From assembly GCA_902802815.1 (NCBI GenBank), contig CADCNQ010000027.1, forward strand, positions 1-58,795: DNA of 58,795 bases, written 5' to 3'. The position numbers and the translations under genes are program-made. Positions 1 to 9,040 of the stretch are shown here, one piece after another. Source of the DNA: an uncultured Bacteroidales bacterium. GTDB taxonomy: Bacteria > Bacteroidota > Bacteroidia > Bacteroidales > Bacteroidaceae. A model generated the notes under the pieces. It worked only from the letters and a program-made list of their open reading frames with translations, did not search any database and was not told where the DNA came from. Numbering within the stretch: the first letter of the stretch is position 1; every line of letters begins with the position of its first letter.

Positions 1-53
1 GCCCGCCCGCGCCGATGGTACTGCACACCCGTGGGAGAGTAGGTAGCCGCCGT
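1..53 (+). rRNA. rrf: 5S ribosomal RNA, 3' end only
   Basis: The first ~53 bases match the 3' part of a Bacteroidetes 5S rRNA (GCCGATGGTACTGC, then CCCGTGGGAGAGTAGG and GCCGCC). The 5' part lies outside the window, so the window begins at the end of an rRNA operon. A rho-independent terminator follows directly. Confidence 0.85.
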
Positions 54-63
54 TTTAACAAAG

Positions 64-97
64 AAGCCTTCGAGATTTCTCGAGGGCTTTTTTGTTT
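64..97 (+). terminator. Terminator of the rRNA operon
   Basis: A 12-bp stem (AAGCCTTCGAGA / TCTCGAGGGCTT, one G-U pair) with a two-base loop is followed by a T-rich tract. It sits about 10 nt after the 5S end, as expected for an rRNA operon terminator. Confidence 0.85.
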
Positions 98-148
98 TAT
101 ATGTGACTGCTCTCCCACGGGTGAGTGGGCGAAGAGCAGTGACTCCTG

Positions 149-862
149 TCAGTTATTCACTTCGTTGGTGAGAGTGATGGAAAGCGTATCACCAAGAGTG
201 CGGATGCATTCGAAGAGACCAATGAAATCCGTATCGTCCTTGGAACGCACCATGAAATTAATTGTGGTGACCCCTTGAGTGTAGTCGTAGCGGAGGAATT
301 CGTCCGAGATATGCACGCGGAATTTACTGAAACAATTCCTGTAAGGCGTACCGTCGGTGACAATCTTGTCAATCTTAATACGCACAATCTTCTGTTCAGC
401 GCTCTTGAGGAATATTTTCTCAATCTGTTCGAGTATGCGGTATACCACGAGAATCAGTATGCATGCCACCGTGGATATCAGATACATACCGGAACCAACC
501 GCCAATCCCAAACAAGCTGTCATCCAGATTCCGGCAGCGGTGGTGAGACCGCGCACCGAACCCTTCATCTGAATGATAGCTCCGGCACCAAGAAAGCCGA
601 TACCGGAAATTACCTGTGCGGCAATGCGGCCAGGATCGCCGTTCTTGAGGCCGAGATACTCCTGTGGAATATAGATGCTTACAATCATTGCCAGAGTAGC
701 ACCCATAGCTATCAGGGAGAAGGTGCGCATACCGGCAATCTGGCCTTTCTGCCTGCGCTCGAAACCTACAACGGCACCCAGCACGAGGCTCAGGAAAAGT
801 TTGAAGATGGAACTGACAAACGTGACGTCAGTCGAGTTGATAGCTTCAAAAAACTGATTCAT
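149..862 (-). CDS. MgtC/SapB-family inner-membrane protein
   Basis: Protein of 237 residues with about five hydrophobic segments. The family signature is present: GAVVGFERRQKGQIAGMRT, then GIGFLGAGAIIQ and RGLTTAAGIWMTACLGLA. A soluble C-terminal domain of ~90 residues follows, as in long MgtC homologs. MgtC proteins are linked to Mg2+ limitation and control of membrane energetics; the role here is unknown. I chose the ATG at 862 because AGGAGAG lies about 7 nt upstream; a start at 889 would overlap the previous gene. It is the last gene of a four-gene minus-strand cluster and converges on the rRNA terminator. Confidence 0.85.
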   Translation of the reverse strand: MNQFFEAINSTDVTFVSSIFKLFLSLVLGAVVGFERRQKGQIAGMRTFSLIAMGATLAMIVSIYIPQEYLGLKNGDPGRIAAQVISGIGFLGAGAIIQMKGSVRGLTTAAGIWMTACLGLAVGSGMYLISTVACILILVVYRILEQIEKIFLKSAEQKIVRIKIDKIVTDGTPYRNCFSKFRVHISDEFLRYDYTQGVTTINFMVRSKDDTDFIGLFECIRTLGDTLSITLTNEVNN

Positions 863-882
863 ACGCAAACTCTCCTGAGATG

Positions 883-2154
883 TTACCACTCGTTGATGGA
901 TTCTCCCTTGCCGTCGGGTGTGAGGAAGAACAGGGGAGCGGGATTCGTCTGTTCGGTGGAATAGTAGTGGAGACCAGAATCATTGGTTCGGGGATACCAG
1001 TGCTTGAGCAGCTCTATCATTTCTGCAGCAGCCCAGAGCATAGGACCATAGCCGTGCGCAGCAGCGCTGGAGACGGGGCGGTAGTAGTAGAATGCCGGGT
1101 CGAACGCCATACCGGTGCCCACGCAGGTGCCGAGCACACGTCCCTTCCCGTCCACCTTGGTGGAGAGAGCGTGCCATGCAAGCTGTGCCACACCGCCGTA
1201 GGTGATACCCTCAATCCATCCCTGATTTATTCCGCGAGCAATGCAATAGCAATATATGGCGGTGCAGGACGTTTCAAGATAGGAATCAGAGCGGTCGAGA
1301 AGCTGATGCCACAGACCTTCGGAACTCTGGAGGTCGCAGAGACCCTTCAAATGTTTGCGATACTGTTCCAGAAGAGCCTCACGCATGGGGTGGGAGACCG
1401 GTACCATGTCAAGCAGTTCGGTATTGGTGAGCAGTGCCCATCCGTTGGCTCTGCCCCAGGAATAGGTGGGCTGCTGCGCAAGACCCTCTACATAGCCGTG
1501 ACGGTAGATGTTCTTTTCCGGACGCCACATACGTTCCACAAACTGGAAGAACATAGTGACGGCCTCGTCCATTTTCTTGCTGTCTCCGGCCCACAGAGCA
1601 TATTCTGCCATTGCAGGGATGCCCATATAGATATCGTCGAGCCAGATAGTGTTAAACTGAGGACGCGTGCGTGCGAACATGCCGTTGGGCAGTTTGTACT
1701 GTTTGTTGAAGATGAAGTCGTTGTAGCCATTGATGTATTTGTCGTATTTGCCGCCCTTCTTACCCTCGAACTTCATCATTGCTGTAGTGATGGTGCCGCA
1801 GTCGTCAAGTGCTGTGAGACGGCGCAGAGGGTTGGATATCACCTTCTTGAGACTCTTGTCAACATAGTCGCGATACTGTTTCTCTCCCGTCACATCGGAG
1901 GCTCTCATGAGAGCTTGATAGGTGATGCCCCATTCGTATGAGTCGAGGCGGAACGTTCCTTCGTTGCACCATGAGAACACTCGGTCGAGAGTGGCCTTTA
2001 CGTCCTCACTCTTGAGTGCTCCGTATGGCATTTTGTAGTCGGGAGCGAGCAGGTGGAGCGGTGTGTTCTGGTCGTTGATTTCCTCTTCCGCGTGCAACGT
2101 CAGAGTCAGTGGCAATGCGCACGTGAGTGCCAGTAGAAAATGTCTTGTATTCAT
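883..2154 (-). CDS. Glycoside hydrolase family 105 (unsaturated rhamnogalacturonyl/glucuronyl hydrolase), secreted
   Basis: Protein of 423 residues with a signal peptide (1-22, cleavage near LTLHA). The body is an (alpha/alpha)6-barrel type sequence of the GH88/GH105 group: WLDDIYMG at 161-168 carries the expected acidic pair, and WGRANGWALL at 223-232 is a typical family block. GH105 enzymes hydrate the 4,5-unsaturated uronic acid left by polysaccharide lyases on pectin-like oligosaccharides. It lies 14 nt after the DUF4861 gene, a partner often seen in polysaccharide utilisation loci. No lyase or SusC/SusD pair is in view, so the substrate is open. Confidence 0.88.
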   Translation of the reverse strand: MNTRHFLLALTCALPLTLTLHAEEEINDQNTPLHLLAPDYKMPYGALKSEDVKATLDRVFSWCNEGTFRLDSYEWGITYQALMRASDVTGEKQYRDYVDKSLKKVISNPLRRLTALDDCGTITTAMMKFEGKKGGKYDKYINGYNDFIFNKQYKLPNGMFARTRPQFNTIWLDDIYMGIPAMAEYALWAGDSKKMDEAVTMFFQFVERMWRPEKNIYRHGYVEGLAQQPTYSWGRANGWALLTNTELLDMVPVSHPMREALLEQYRKHLKGLCDLQSSEGLWHQLLDRSDSYLETSCTAIYCYCIARGINQGWIEGITYGGVAQLAWHALSTKVDGKGRVLGTCVGTGMAFDPAFYYYRPVSSAAAHGYGPMLWAAAEMIELLKHWYPRTNDSGLHYYSTEQTNPAPLFFLTPDGKGESINEW

Positions 2155-2168
2155 GGTTTTATACTAAA

Positions 2169-3125
2169 TTATTTCCTTAGAAGGTTGAACCATTCATCGG
2201 CGCTCTTCGGTCCTTCGTTTTCCCTCAGGGAGCAGACGGAGAGGGTGTAGTGGATATGGTGGTCAACAGGACGGAGCACAGCCAGATAGTTGATATCGTC
2301 CTCTATCGTGGTGGCAACGTAGCGCAGGGGTACCTTCACTCCGATGCCCACGCTCTCAATGAGGTCGGGTGCATTTTTGTCGGGCACGTTGCGTCCCCAG
2401 GAAGCGAGCAGAATTGCAGCGTTGCCGGCATCCAAATCGGGGCGTCCCAACATTTCGATGAAGCCCTGATTGTCAATCTCAAGTTTCTGTGCTCCGGTGG
2501 CAAAGAGGTCGTCCGGAGTCTCTCCTTTGAAATAGATGTCAACTTCCAGTTCACGGCTTCCGCTGTGCATGCTGTAAACCTGTTGCATATAGATGCGATG
2601 TCCGTTATAGAGCCAGTCTTTATCCCATACCATCACGGCGCAGGTGTCAGGGCCCGCTTTCATGATGCGTTGTCCGCGTGCGGAAACGGAATCCACATAG
2701 ACGGTGTGTCCCTTGATATTACCCTTCTCGTCGGTGCCCTCGTAGATGAATCCGCGGAACGAACCGGCCGCAACGCTCTGTCCGGCCCATAGAATGTCAC
2801 ATCCGCGACCGCGTGCCAAATCTTCGCGCGTGGAATAGAAATTGGTGAGATGCAGTTCGAGGGGTTTGCCGCTCTTGCCGAAAAGGTCGATACTCTGGCG
2901 GTGGTCCATATAGATACGCAGTCCCCAATATTCATTCTCCATCATAGCTCCGTGACCATAGATGGCGTTATAACTGTCAAGGGTAGGGACATCGCCCTTG
3001 AACTCTATCTGATTGATTTGCGGGTAGGTGTGTTTGTTGTCCCATAATTTCATGAATGCCTGCACTTCTGCCATCATGACGGTCATCTGGAGCGAGAGTG
3101 CGAGCAGTGTGAGAAGTCTTTTCAT
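2169..3125 (-). CDS. DUF4861-like secreted protein
   Basis: Protein of 318 residues with a signal peptide (1-19, ends VMMAEV). The sequence (YGHGAMMENEYWGLRIYMDH near 58-77, then LARGRGCDILWAG and TCAVMVWDKDW) resembles the DUF4861 family, which in Bacteroidetes travels with pectin/uronate-degrading enzymes; its activity is not well established. It is 15 nt downstream of the PorT-like gene and 14 nt upstream of the GH105 gene, so co-transcription is likely. I infer a role in handling uronic-acid oligosaccharides in the periplasm. Confidence 0.7.
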   Translation of the reverse strand: MKRLLTLLALSLQMTVMMAEVQAFMKLWDNKHTYPQINQIEFKGDVPTLDSYNAIYGHGAMMENEYWGLRIYMDHRQSIDLFGKSGKPLELHLTNFYSTREDLARGRGCDILWAGQSVAAGSFRGFIYEGTDEKGNIKGHTVYVDSVSARGQRIMKAGPDTCAVMVWDKDWLYNGHRIYMQQVYSMHSGSRELEVDIYFKGETPDDLFATGAQKLEIDNQGFIEMLGRPDLDAGNAAILLASWGRNVPDKNAPDLIESVGIGVKVPLRYVATTIEDDINYLAVLRPVDHHIHYTLSVCSLRENEGPKSADEWFNLLRK

Positions 3126-3140
3126 AATAAAAATGTATGA

Positions 3141-3875
3141 TTAGAAATCAAGTCCGAGTGTAGTGGCAAATGTGCCGTTGTGGATGCTGTTGTCGAAGGA
3201 GTCGAAGCCAAAATCCTCGAACTCCTTCTGCGCTGCATTCATGATACCGATGCTGTAAGAGAGTTCGAAATAGAAATTTTTGTACGACATGCCGCAGCCC
3301 ATCTTCAGTCCGATATCGAAGCCGCGCAATGCTCCGTCGCTGAACGTACCTCTCTTATAGCGTCCGCGTGAATCCACAGGATACAGGTTTGGGTCTGCGT
3401 CATAGAAGCGCGTCTCGCCACCGAGCCCGATTGCCATGAAGCCTCCGAGGAAGGGCTGTATCTTGAAATCGTCGATATTGGTCTGTATCTTGTATTTAAG
3501 GATAAACGGTATCTCGAAGAAGTGTGCGCGGATGGTCACCTCGTTCTTCTTGCCACCGTTGATGTAAGCACCTTTGCCTTGATACAGGAGTCCGGTCTCC
3601 AGAAAGATGGGGGCTGTCTTTGCCAGCATGAAACCGGCCACGATACCGCCGTTGAGACCCAGTCTTGAACTGTTATTCACGTCGGGTCCGTAGAACATTA
3701 CCTGGGAGACGTTCATGCCAAATCGCACTCCGAAATACTGACGACGCTCGTAGTTGCCCCAGCGCTCGGAGAGATTTATCTTACTTGCCTTGCGTGGCAT
3801 CTGGTTGGGATTCTGTGCAAATCCCGTAATGGATAGAAGGCATACGATGATGCCGGATATGATGTGTGTCCTCAT
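3141..3875 (-). CDS. PorT-family outer-membrane beta-barrel protein
   Basis: Protein of 244 residues with a signal peptide (1-20, SITGFAQ). From residue ~47 it shows alternating amphipathic strands (YFGVRFGMNVSQVMF, GGIVAGFMLAKTAPIFLETG, FYFELSYSIGIMNA) and ends in an aromatic residue (LGLDF), typical of small outer-membrane barrels of the PorT/OMP_b-brl_2 type. It is the first gene of the minus-strand cluster that continues into DUF4861, GH105 and mgtC-like genes. The function of these barrels is mostly unknown; the link to the sugar genes is only positional. Confidence 0.75.
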   Translation of the reverse strand: MRTHIISGIIVCLLSITGFAQNPNQMPRKASKINLSERWGNYERRQYFGVRFGMNVSQVMFYGPDVNNSSRLGLNGGIVAGFMLAKTAPIFLETGLLYQGKGAYINGGKKNEVTIRAHFFEIPFILKYKIQTNIDDFKIQPFLGGFMAIGLGGETRFYDADPNLYPVDSRGRYKRGTFSDGALRGFDIGLKMGCGMSYKNFYFELSYSIGIMNAAQKEFEDFGFDSFDNSIHNGTFATTLGLDF

Positions 3876-3955
3876 CCTTGAATAATATAATCATTATAAG
3901 CCTTCAGAGTATCTATACTCTCTGCTTTTTGTCTGTTTTTACTTGTTTTCCACCG

Positions 3956-3963
3956 CAAATATA
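3956..3963 (-). promoter_or_regulatory. -7 promoter element upstream of the PorT/DUF4861/GH105/mgtC cluster
   Basis: TATATTTG on the minus strand fits the Bacteroidetes -7 consensus TAnnTTTG, about 80 nt before the start codon at 3875. No clear -33 TTTG was found, so this is a tentative site. Confidence 0.4.
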
Positions 3964-4016
3964 CACATTTTTTTTTGAATCGAGACGTTTTTACTGCGAG
4001 AATCAGTATTTTTTCG

Positions 4017-4024
4017 TATCTTTG
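4017..4024 (+). promoter_or_regulatory. -7 promoter element of the threonine operon
   Basis: TATCTTTG matches TAnnTTTG and lies 27 nt before the thrA ATG. The implied leader is only about 20 nt, too short for a leader-peptide attenuator or riboswitch. Confidence 0.6.
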
Positions 4025-4051
4025 CCGAGAAATACGATATTACTATTCGAA

Positions 4052-6481
4052 ATGAAAGTATTGAAGTTTGGCGGAACCAGTGTAGGTTCTGTAAAAAGCA
4101 TCCTGTCGGTGAAGCGCATCGTAGAGAGCGAGAGCGAACAAATTGTCGTTGTGGTAAGTGCCCTCGGTGGCATCACAGACCAATTGCTCAAGACCTGCAC
4201 ACTGGCAATGACAGGCGATAAGAACTACGGGGATATGTTCCAGGACATGGTGTTGCGCCATGTGAATATGATAGAGACCGTCATCACCGACGAAGCAAAG
4301 CGTAAACTGTTGCTTGAAGAGGTGACAGCTCTGCTTGACGAATTGAAGAGCATATATCAGGGCGTATTCCTCATTCGTGACCTCTCGCCAAAGACAGAGG
4401 CTACGATTGTGTCCTATGGTGAGCGTATTTCCTCGCGCATAGTAGCCTGCTTGGTGGATGGTGCAGAGTGGAAGGATTCCCGTGAATTCATTAAGACGAG
4501 AAAGCAGAACGGCCGTAACGTGTTGGCACAGGACCGCACAATGTCATTGGTGAAAGATGCGTTCAGTACACTTGCGAAGGTGACTGTTGTGGGCGGTTTC
4601 ATTTCTACTGACGCCGAGAGCGGCGAGGTGACCAATCTCGGACGCGGCGGCAGCGATTACACGGCAAGCATAATAGCAGCAGCGTTGGATGCTGAGATAT
4701 TGGAGATATGGACTGACGTGGATGGCTTTATGACGGCCGACCCCAAGGTGATTTCCTCGGCCTACGTGATTCCCGAATTGTCGTATGTGGAAGCTATGGA
4801 GCTATGTAATTTCGGCGCGAAGGTGGTGTATCCCCCGACGATATATCCCGTTTGCCGCAAGAATATCCCCATACTCGTCAAGAATACCTTCAATCCCGAA
4901 TCTGTCGGCACGATTGTCAAGCAGACGGTGAAGATAGACGAACACAAAAGTATCAAGGGTATTTCGTCCATTAAGGGTACCAGTCTCATTACTGTGAGCG
5001 GACTTTCGATGGTGGGTGTGATAGGAGTGAATCAGCGCATCTTCACATCTCTGGCTCAGCACGGAATCTCCGTGTTCATGGTGTCACAGGCATCTTCGGA
5101 GAATAGCACCAGTATCGGTGTACAGGAGAGCGACACAGACAAGGCCTGTCGTGTGCTCAACGAGGAGTTCCAAAAGGAGATTGAGGACGGCCGCATGTTC
5201 CGCATGAAAGCCGAGCGCGGTCTTGCCACGGTTGCCATTGTCGGTGAGAATATGAAGCACACTCCTGGTATCGCCGGCAAATTGTTCGGTACACTGGGCA
5301 GGAGCGGTATCAGTGTTATCGCCTGCGCTCAGGGTGCCTCCGAGACCAACATCTCGTTCGTTATCCAGGAGGACAGCCTGCGCAAAGCTCTCAACTCTAT
5401 CCATGACTCGTTCTTCCTGTCGGAATACCAGGTGCTGAATCTCTTCATTTGCGGTGTGGGTACTGTTGGCGGCCAGCTTCTTGAACAGATACGGCTGCAG
5501 CAGGAGAAACTAAAGAAGGAGGAAGGCTTGCTGCTGAACGTGGTGGGTGTGGCATCCGGCCACAATGCAGTCTTCGACCGTGCAGGCATCACTCTTACGG
5601 AGAATATGCGTGAACGTCTGAAGTCGGCTCCCGCCAGCGGCATACAGCGTCTGCACGATGAGGTGATAGGCATGAATATCTTCAATAGTGTCTTTGTCGA
5701 TTGCACTGCTTCAGCAGAGGTGGCCGGACTTTACGGAGACTTCCTTGAGCATAATATCAATGTGGTGGCGGCAAACAAGATTGCAGCTTCCAGTGACTAC
5801 GAGAACTACCGACGTCTCAAGCAAGTGGCTCAGAAGCGTGGCGTGAAGTTCCTCTTTGAGACAAATGTGGGTGCAGGACTTCCAATTATACGCACCATCA
5901 ACGACCTGCGCCATTCGGGCGACAAGATACTTAAGATAGAGGCTGTGCTTTCCGGTACCCTTAATTTTATCTTCAACAAGATTTCGGCTGACATACCGTT
6001 CTCCAAGACCGTTGAGATGGCGAAGGCGGAAGGCTATAGTGAGCCTGATCCCCGTATCGACCTCTCGGGCAAGGATGTTATACGCAAACTTGTGATACTG
6101 ACCCGAGAGGCAGGTTACGAGATAAATCAGGAGGATGTAGAGGCGAACCTTTTCATCCCCAAGAGTTTCTTCGAGGGCTCGATGGAGGATTTCTGGAAGA
6201 ATCTGCCCACTCTCGATGCAGACTTCGAGACGCGTCGCCAGCGTTTGGAGCGTGAGCACAAGGTATGGCGTTTTGTCGCCCGCTACGAGAATGGCAAGGG
6301 TAGTGTGTCGCTTGAAGAATTTGAACAGGACCACTCGTTCTACGTTCTGGAGGGCTCTAACAATATTGTGCTTCTCACCACGGAGCGCTATCGCGAATAT
6401 CCTATGTTGATACAGGGCTATGGTGCTGGTGCTTCGGTGACGGCGGCCGGTGTGTTTGCTGATATAATGAGTTTGGCTTAA
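4052..6481 (+). CDS. thrA: Bifunctional aspartate kinase / homoserine dehydrogenase
   Basis: Protein of 809 residues, close to E. coli ThrA. Residues 1-290 are the aspartokinase (KFGGTSVGS at 5-13, later GRGGSDYTA); two ACT-type regulatory domains span ~310-460 (ITVSGLSMVGVIGV, VAIVGENM). The homoserine dehydrogenase begins at ~465 with FICGVGTVGGQ and includes the NVGAGLPII block. It catalyses the first and third steps from aspartate to homoserine. The ATG at 4052 starts the conserved kinase motif; an upstream frame extension to 3866 has no homology and precedes the promoter. The stop overlaps the next start by one base (TAATG), so translation is likely coupled. Feedback control by threonine is expected from the ACT domains. 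Confidence 0.95.
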   Translation: MKVLKFGGTSVGSVKSILSVKRIVESESEQIVVVVSALGGITDQLLKTCTLAMTGDKNYGDMFQDMVLRHVNMIETVITDEAKRKLLLEEVTALLDELKSIYQGVFLIRDLSPKTEATIVSYGERISSRIVACLVDGAEWKDSREFIKTRKQNGRNVLAQDRTMSLVKDAFSTLAKVTVVGGFISTDAESGEVTNLGRGGSDYTASIIAAALDAEILEIWTDVDGFMTADPKVISSAYVIPELSYVEAMELCNFGAKVVYPPTIYPVCRKNIPILVKNTFNPESVGTIVKQTVKIDEHKSIKGISSIKGTSLITVSGLSMVGVIGVNQRIFTSLAQHGISVFMVSQASSENSTSIGVQESDTDKACRVLNEEFQKEIEDGRMFRMKAERGLATVAIVGENMKHTPGIAGKLFGTLGRSGISVIACAQGASETNISFVIQEDSLRKALNSIHDSFFLSEYQVLNLFICGVGTVGGQLLEQIRLQQEKLKKEEGLLLNVVGVASGHNAVFDRAGITLTENMRERLKSAPASGIQRLHDEVIGMNIFNSVFVDCTASAEVAGLYGDFLEHNINVVAANKIAASSDYENYRRLKQVAQKRGVKFLFETNVGAGLPIIRTINDLRHSGDKILKIEAVLSGTLNFIFNKISADIPFSKTVEMAKAEGYSEPDPRIDLSGKDVIRKLVILTREAGYEINQEDVEANLFIPKSFFEGSMEDFWKNLPTLDADFETRRQRLEREHKVWRFVARYENGKGSVSLEEFEQDHSFYVLEGSNNIVLLTTERYREYPMLIQGYGAGASVTAAGVFADIMSLA

Positions 6482-7710
6482 TGAAACATATCATCATTCT
6501 TGGCGATGGCATGGCCGACTGGCACCGCGATGATCTTGGTGGCAAGACGTTGTTGCAGTATGCCGATACACCCCACATGGACTGGCTCGCAGAGCATGGG
6601 CGCAGCGGTCTGTTGCGTACGGTACAGGAAGGTTTCCACCCCGGCAGTGAGGTGGCTAATTCCAGTATTCTTGGTTACGATCAGCGCAAGGTATACGAAG
6701 GGCGCGGACCTCTTGAGGCGGCATCCATCGGTGTGCAGCTCGAGGAAGGCGACCTGGCCATGCGTTGTAATCTCATATGTGTGGAGGGTGATATACTGAA
6801 GAACCATTCCTGCGGACGTATGGAGACCGAGGAGGGCGATACGCTGATACGTTATCTGGAGAAGGAACTTGGTAACGACCGTGTGCATTTCTATACTGGA
6901 GTGCAGTATCGCCATCTGCTCGTAATTAAGGGGGGTGACAAGCGTGTGAGTTGCACGCCACCTCACGATGTGCCTCTGCAAACGTGGGAGGACAAGTTGC
7001 CGAAGGCCGAATGTCCAGAGGCTGAGGATACGGCACGTCTCCTGTGCGAACTGATACGCAAGAGTCAGGAACTGCTGCCCGGTCATCCTCTCAATCTGGA
7101 GCGTTCCCGAAAGGGACTCGATATGGCCACCAGTATCTGGCCGTGGGGTGGGGGCTATCGTCCGAATATGGAACCCCTCACGCAGACTTACCCCCAAATA
7201 CGTCGTGGGGCAGTGATAACGGCTGTGGATCTGATCAGGGGTATCGGTACGTATGCCGGGTTGCGTGTCATTAATGTGGATGGTGCAACGGGTCTTTGGG
7301 ACACTAACTACGAGGCCAAGGCGAAGGCAGCAATCGACGCTCTGCGTACTGACGATTTCGTCTATGTACACGTAGAGGCCAGCGATGAAGCAGGACACGA
7401 TGGTGATCTTCAGTTGAAACTCAAGACAATAGAGAATCTGGACCATCGTTTGATAGCACCCATTCTGGAGGCTACGCAGTCGGAAGATTTTGTGAAGGAG
7501 TGCGGAGATCGTATTGCAGTGGCCCTGCTGCCCGACCATCCTACACCTGTGGCGCACCGCACTCACACGGCAGACCCTGTCCCATTTACTATCTATGCTC
7601 CGGGCATGGAAAAAGACAATGTGATGAAATTTGATGAGGATGCCGCAAAGGACGGTGCTTACGGTCTTCTTGAGGGTAAAGAATTCATAGAAGCATTTAT
7701 GAAGGTGTGA
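6481..7710 (+). CDS. apgM: ApgM-like phosphoglycerate mutase family protein in the homoserine kinase position
   Basis: Protein of 409 residues of the alkaline-phosphatase-superfamily, cofactor-independent phosphoglycerate mutase type found in archaea. The metal site motif GDGMADW is at 8-14, the candidate catalytic serine lies in EVANSSILGYD near 58-68, and the C-terminal metal ligands are in LLPDHPTPVAHRTHTAD. It lies between thrA and thrC, overlapping thrA by one base, where homoserine kinase is expected. No GHMP-type thrB is in the window. In Bacteroidetes and some other anaerobes ApgM-like proteins in thr operons are thought to supply homoserine kinase activity; by position I infer that role here. 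Glycolytic mutase activity is the alternative. Confidence 0.8.
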   Translation: MKHIIILGDGMADWHRDDLGGKTLLQYADTPHMDWLAEHGRSGLLRTVQEGFHPGSEVANSSILGYDQRKVYEGRGPLEAASIGVQLEEGDLAMRCNLICVEGDILKNHSCGRMETEEGDTLIRYLEKELGNDRVHFYTGVQYRHLLVIKGGDKRVSCTPPHDVPLQTWEDKLPKAECPEAEDTARLLCELIRKSQELLPGHPLNLERSRKGLDMATSIWPWGGGYRPNMEPLTQTYPQIRRGAVITAVDLIRGIGTYAGLRVINVDGATGLWDTNYEAKAKAAIDALRTDDFVYVHVEASDEAGHDGDLQLKLKTIENLDHRLIAPILEATQSEDFVKECGDRIAVALLPDHPTPVAHRTHTADPVPFTIYAPGMEKDNVMKFDEDAAKDGAYGLLEGKEFIEAFMKV

Positions 7711-7735
7711 AGGCAATAATAGAAGAAAATAAATC

Positions 7736-9040
7736 ATGAAATACTATTCCACAAACGGAAAAGCCCCCCTTGCTACACTAGAAAAGGCAGTGGTGAAGGG
7801 ATTGGCAGAGGACAAGGGGCTCTATATGCCCGAGCGAATAAAACCACTCCCGAAGGAATTTTTTGAGAAATGCGACAAGATGTCCTTTCAAGAGGTGGCT
7901 TGCCACGTGGCGGATTGCTTCTTTGGCGAGGACGTGGAGGCAGAGTCTCTTCGCAGCATTGTCTGTGACACATTGGCATTCGACTGTCCTGTGGTCAAGG
8001 TTACAGACAATATCTACAGTCTTGAACTCTTTCACGGTCCCACTTTAGCCTTCAAGGATGTTGGCGCCCGCTTTATGGCGCGCCTTTTACAGTATTTCCT
8101 GCGTAGGGAAGGTAATGGTGATAACGTAAATGTTCTCGTTGCTACGAGTGGCGACACGGGTAGTGCTGTGGCAAACGGTTTCCTTGGCGTTGAAGGTATT
8201 CATGTCTATGTGCTTTATCCCAAGGGCAAGGTATCTCCGATACAGGAGTGCCAGTTTACCACGCTTGGTCGTAATATCACAGCGCTGGAGGTGGATGGCG
8301 TGTTCGATGATTGTCAAGCGCTTGTAAAGTGCGCTTTCATGGACGGTGAACTTAACGCACACATGCGTCTCACCTCAGCCAATTCCATCAATGTGGCGCG
8401 TTTCCTTCCGCAGGCTTTCTATTATTTTTGGGCCTACGCTCAGATGAAGCGTCTTGGTCTTGAGCAGAATCTTGTGTGTTGTGTGCCCTCCGGCAATTTT
8501 GGCAATATATGTGCTGCGCTTTTCGGACATCAGATGGGTCTGCCTATAAAGCGTTTCGTTGCCGCCAACAATGCGAATGACATATTCTTCCGCTTTCTTC
8601 AGACGGGCGAGTATCATCCCAAGGCATCCGTGCAAACACTTGCCAATGCCATGGACGTAGGTGACCCCTCTAATTTTGCACGTATTTGGACACTATACGG
8701 CCAGTCGCACAAGAATATCGTTTCGCTCATCTCCGGAGCAACTTACAGCGACGAGGATATCGCCCGTACCATGCGCGAGTGCTACAAGGAGACAGGTTAC
8801 ACGCTTGACCCTCACGGTGCATGCGGTTATCAGGCTCTCAAGGACGGTCTGCAGCCGGGTGAGACTGGTTTCTTCTGCGAGACGGCTCATCCTGCCAAGT
8901 TCAAGGAAAAGGTAGATGCTATCCTTTCCTGCGATGTGGCTATCCCAGATCGTCTGCAGGCTTTCATGCGCGGTAAGAAACAGTCGGTGCAGATGCCCAA
9001 GGAGTTTGCCGACTTCAAGCGCTATCTGATGATGCAGTGA
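7736..9040 (+). CDS. thrC: Threonine synthase
   Basis: Protein of 434 residues, PLP-dependent, converting O-phosphohomoserine to threonine. The PLP lysine is Lys107 in HGPTLAFKDVGARF; the phosphate-binding loop is ATSGDTGSAV, and VPSGNFGN is the other family block. It starts 25 nt after the apgM-like gene, so thrA, apgM-like and thrC form one operon that makes threonine from aspartate semialdehyde precursors. Its stop overlaps the next gene (GTGA). Confidence 0.95.
   Translation: MKYYSTNGKAPLATLEKAVVKGLAEDKGLYMPERIKPLPKEFFEKCDKMSFQEVACHVADCFFGEDVEAESLRSIVCDTLAFDCPVVKVTDNIYSLELFHGPTLAFKDVGARFMARLLQYFLRREGNGDNVNVLVATSGDTGSAVANGFLGVEGIHVYVLYPKGKVSPIQECQFTTLGRNITALEVDGVFDDCQALVKCAFMDGELNAHMRLTSANSINVARFLPQAFYYFWAYAQMKRLGLEQNLVCCVPSGNFGNICAALFGHQMGLPIKRFVAANNANDIFFRFLQTGEYHPKASVQTLANAMDVGDPSNFARIWTLYGQSHKNIVSLISGATYSDEDIARTMRECYKETGYTLDPHGACGYQALKDGLQPGETGFFCETAHPAKFKEKVDAILSCDVAIPDRLQAFMRGKKQSVQMPKEFADFKRYLMMQ

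Noticed and set aside
3876..4051. Leader-peptide attenuator or riboswitch before thrA
   Set aside because: The promoter element is 27 nt from the ATG, leaving no room; no terminator hairpin is seen.
6478..7737. Long open frame of 419 codons on the minus strand opposite the apgM-like gene
   Set aside because: It lies wholly opposite a well-supported gene, has no family motifs, and is explained by the codon bias of the plus-strand gene.
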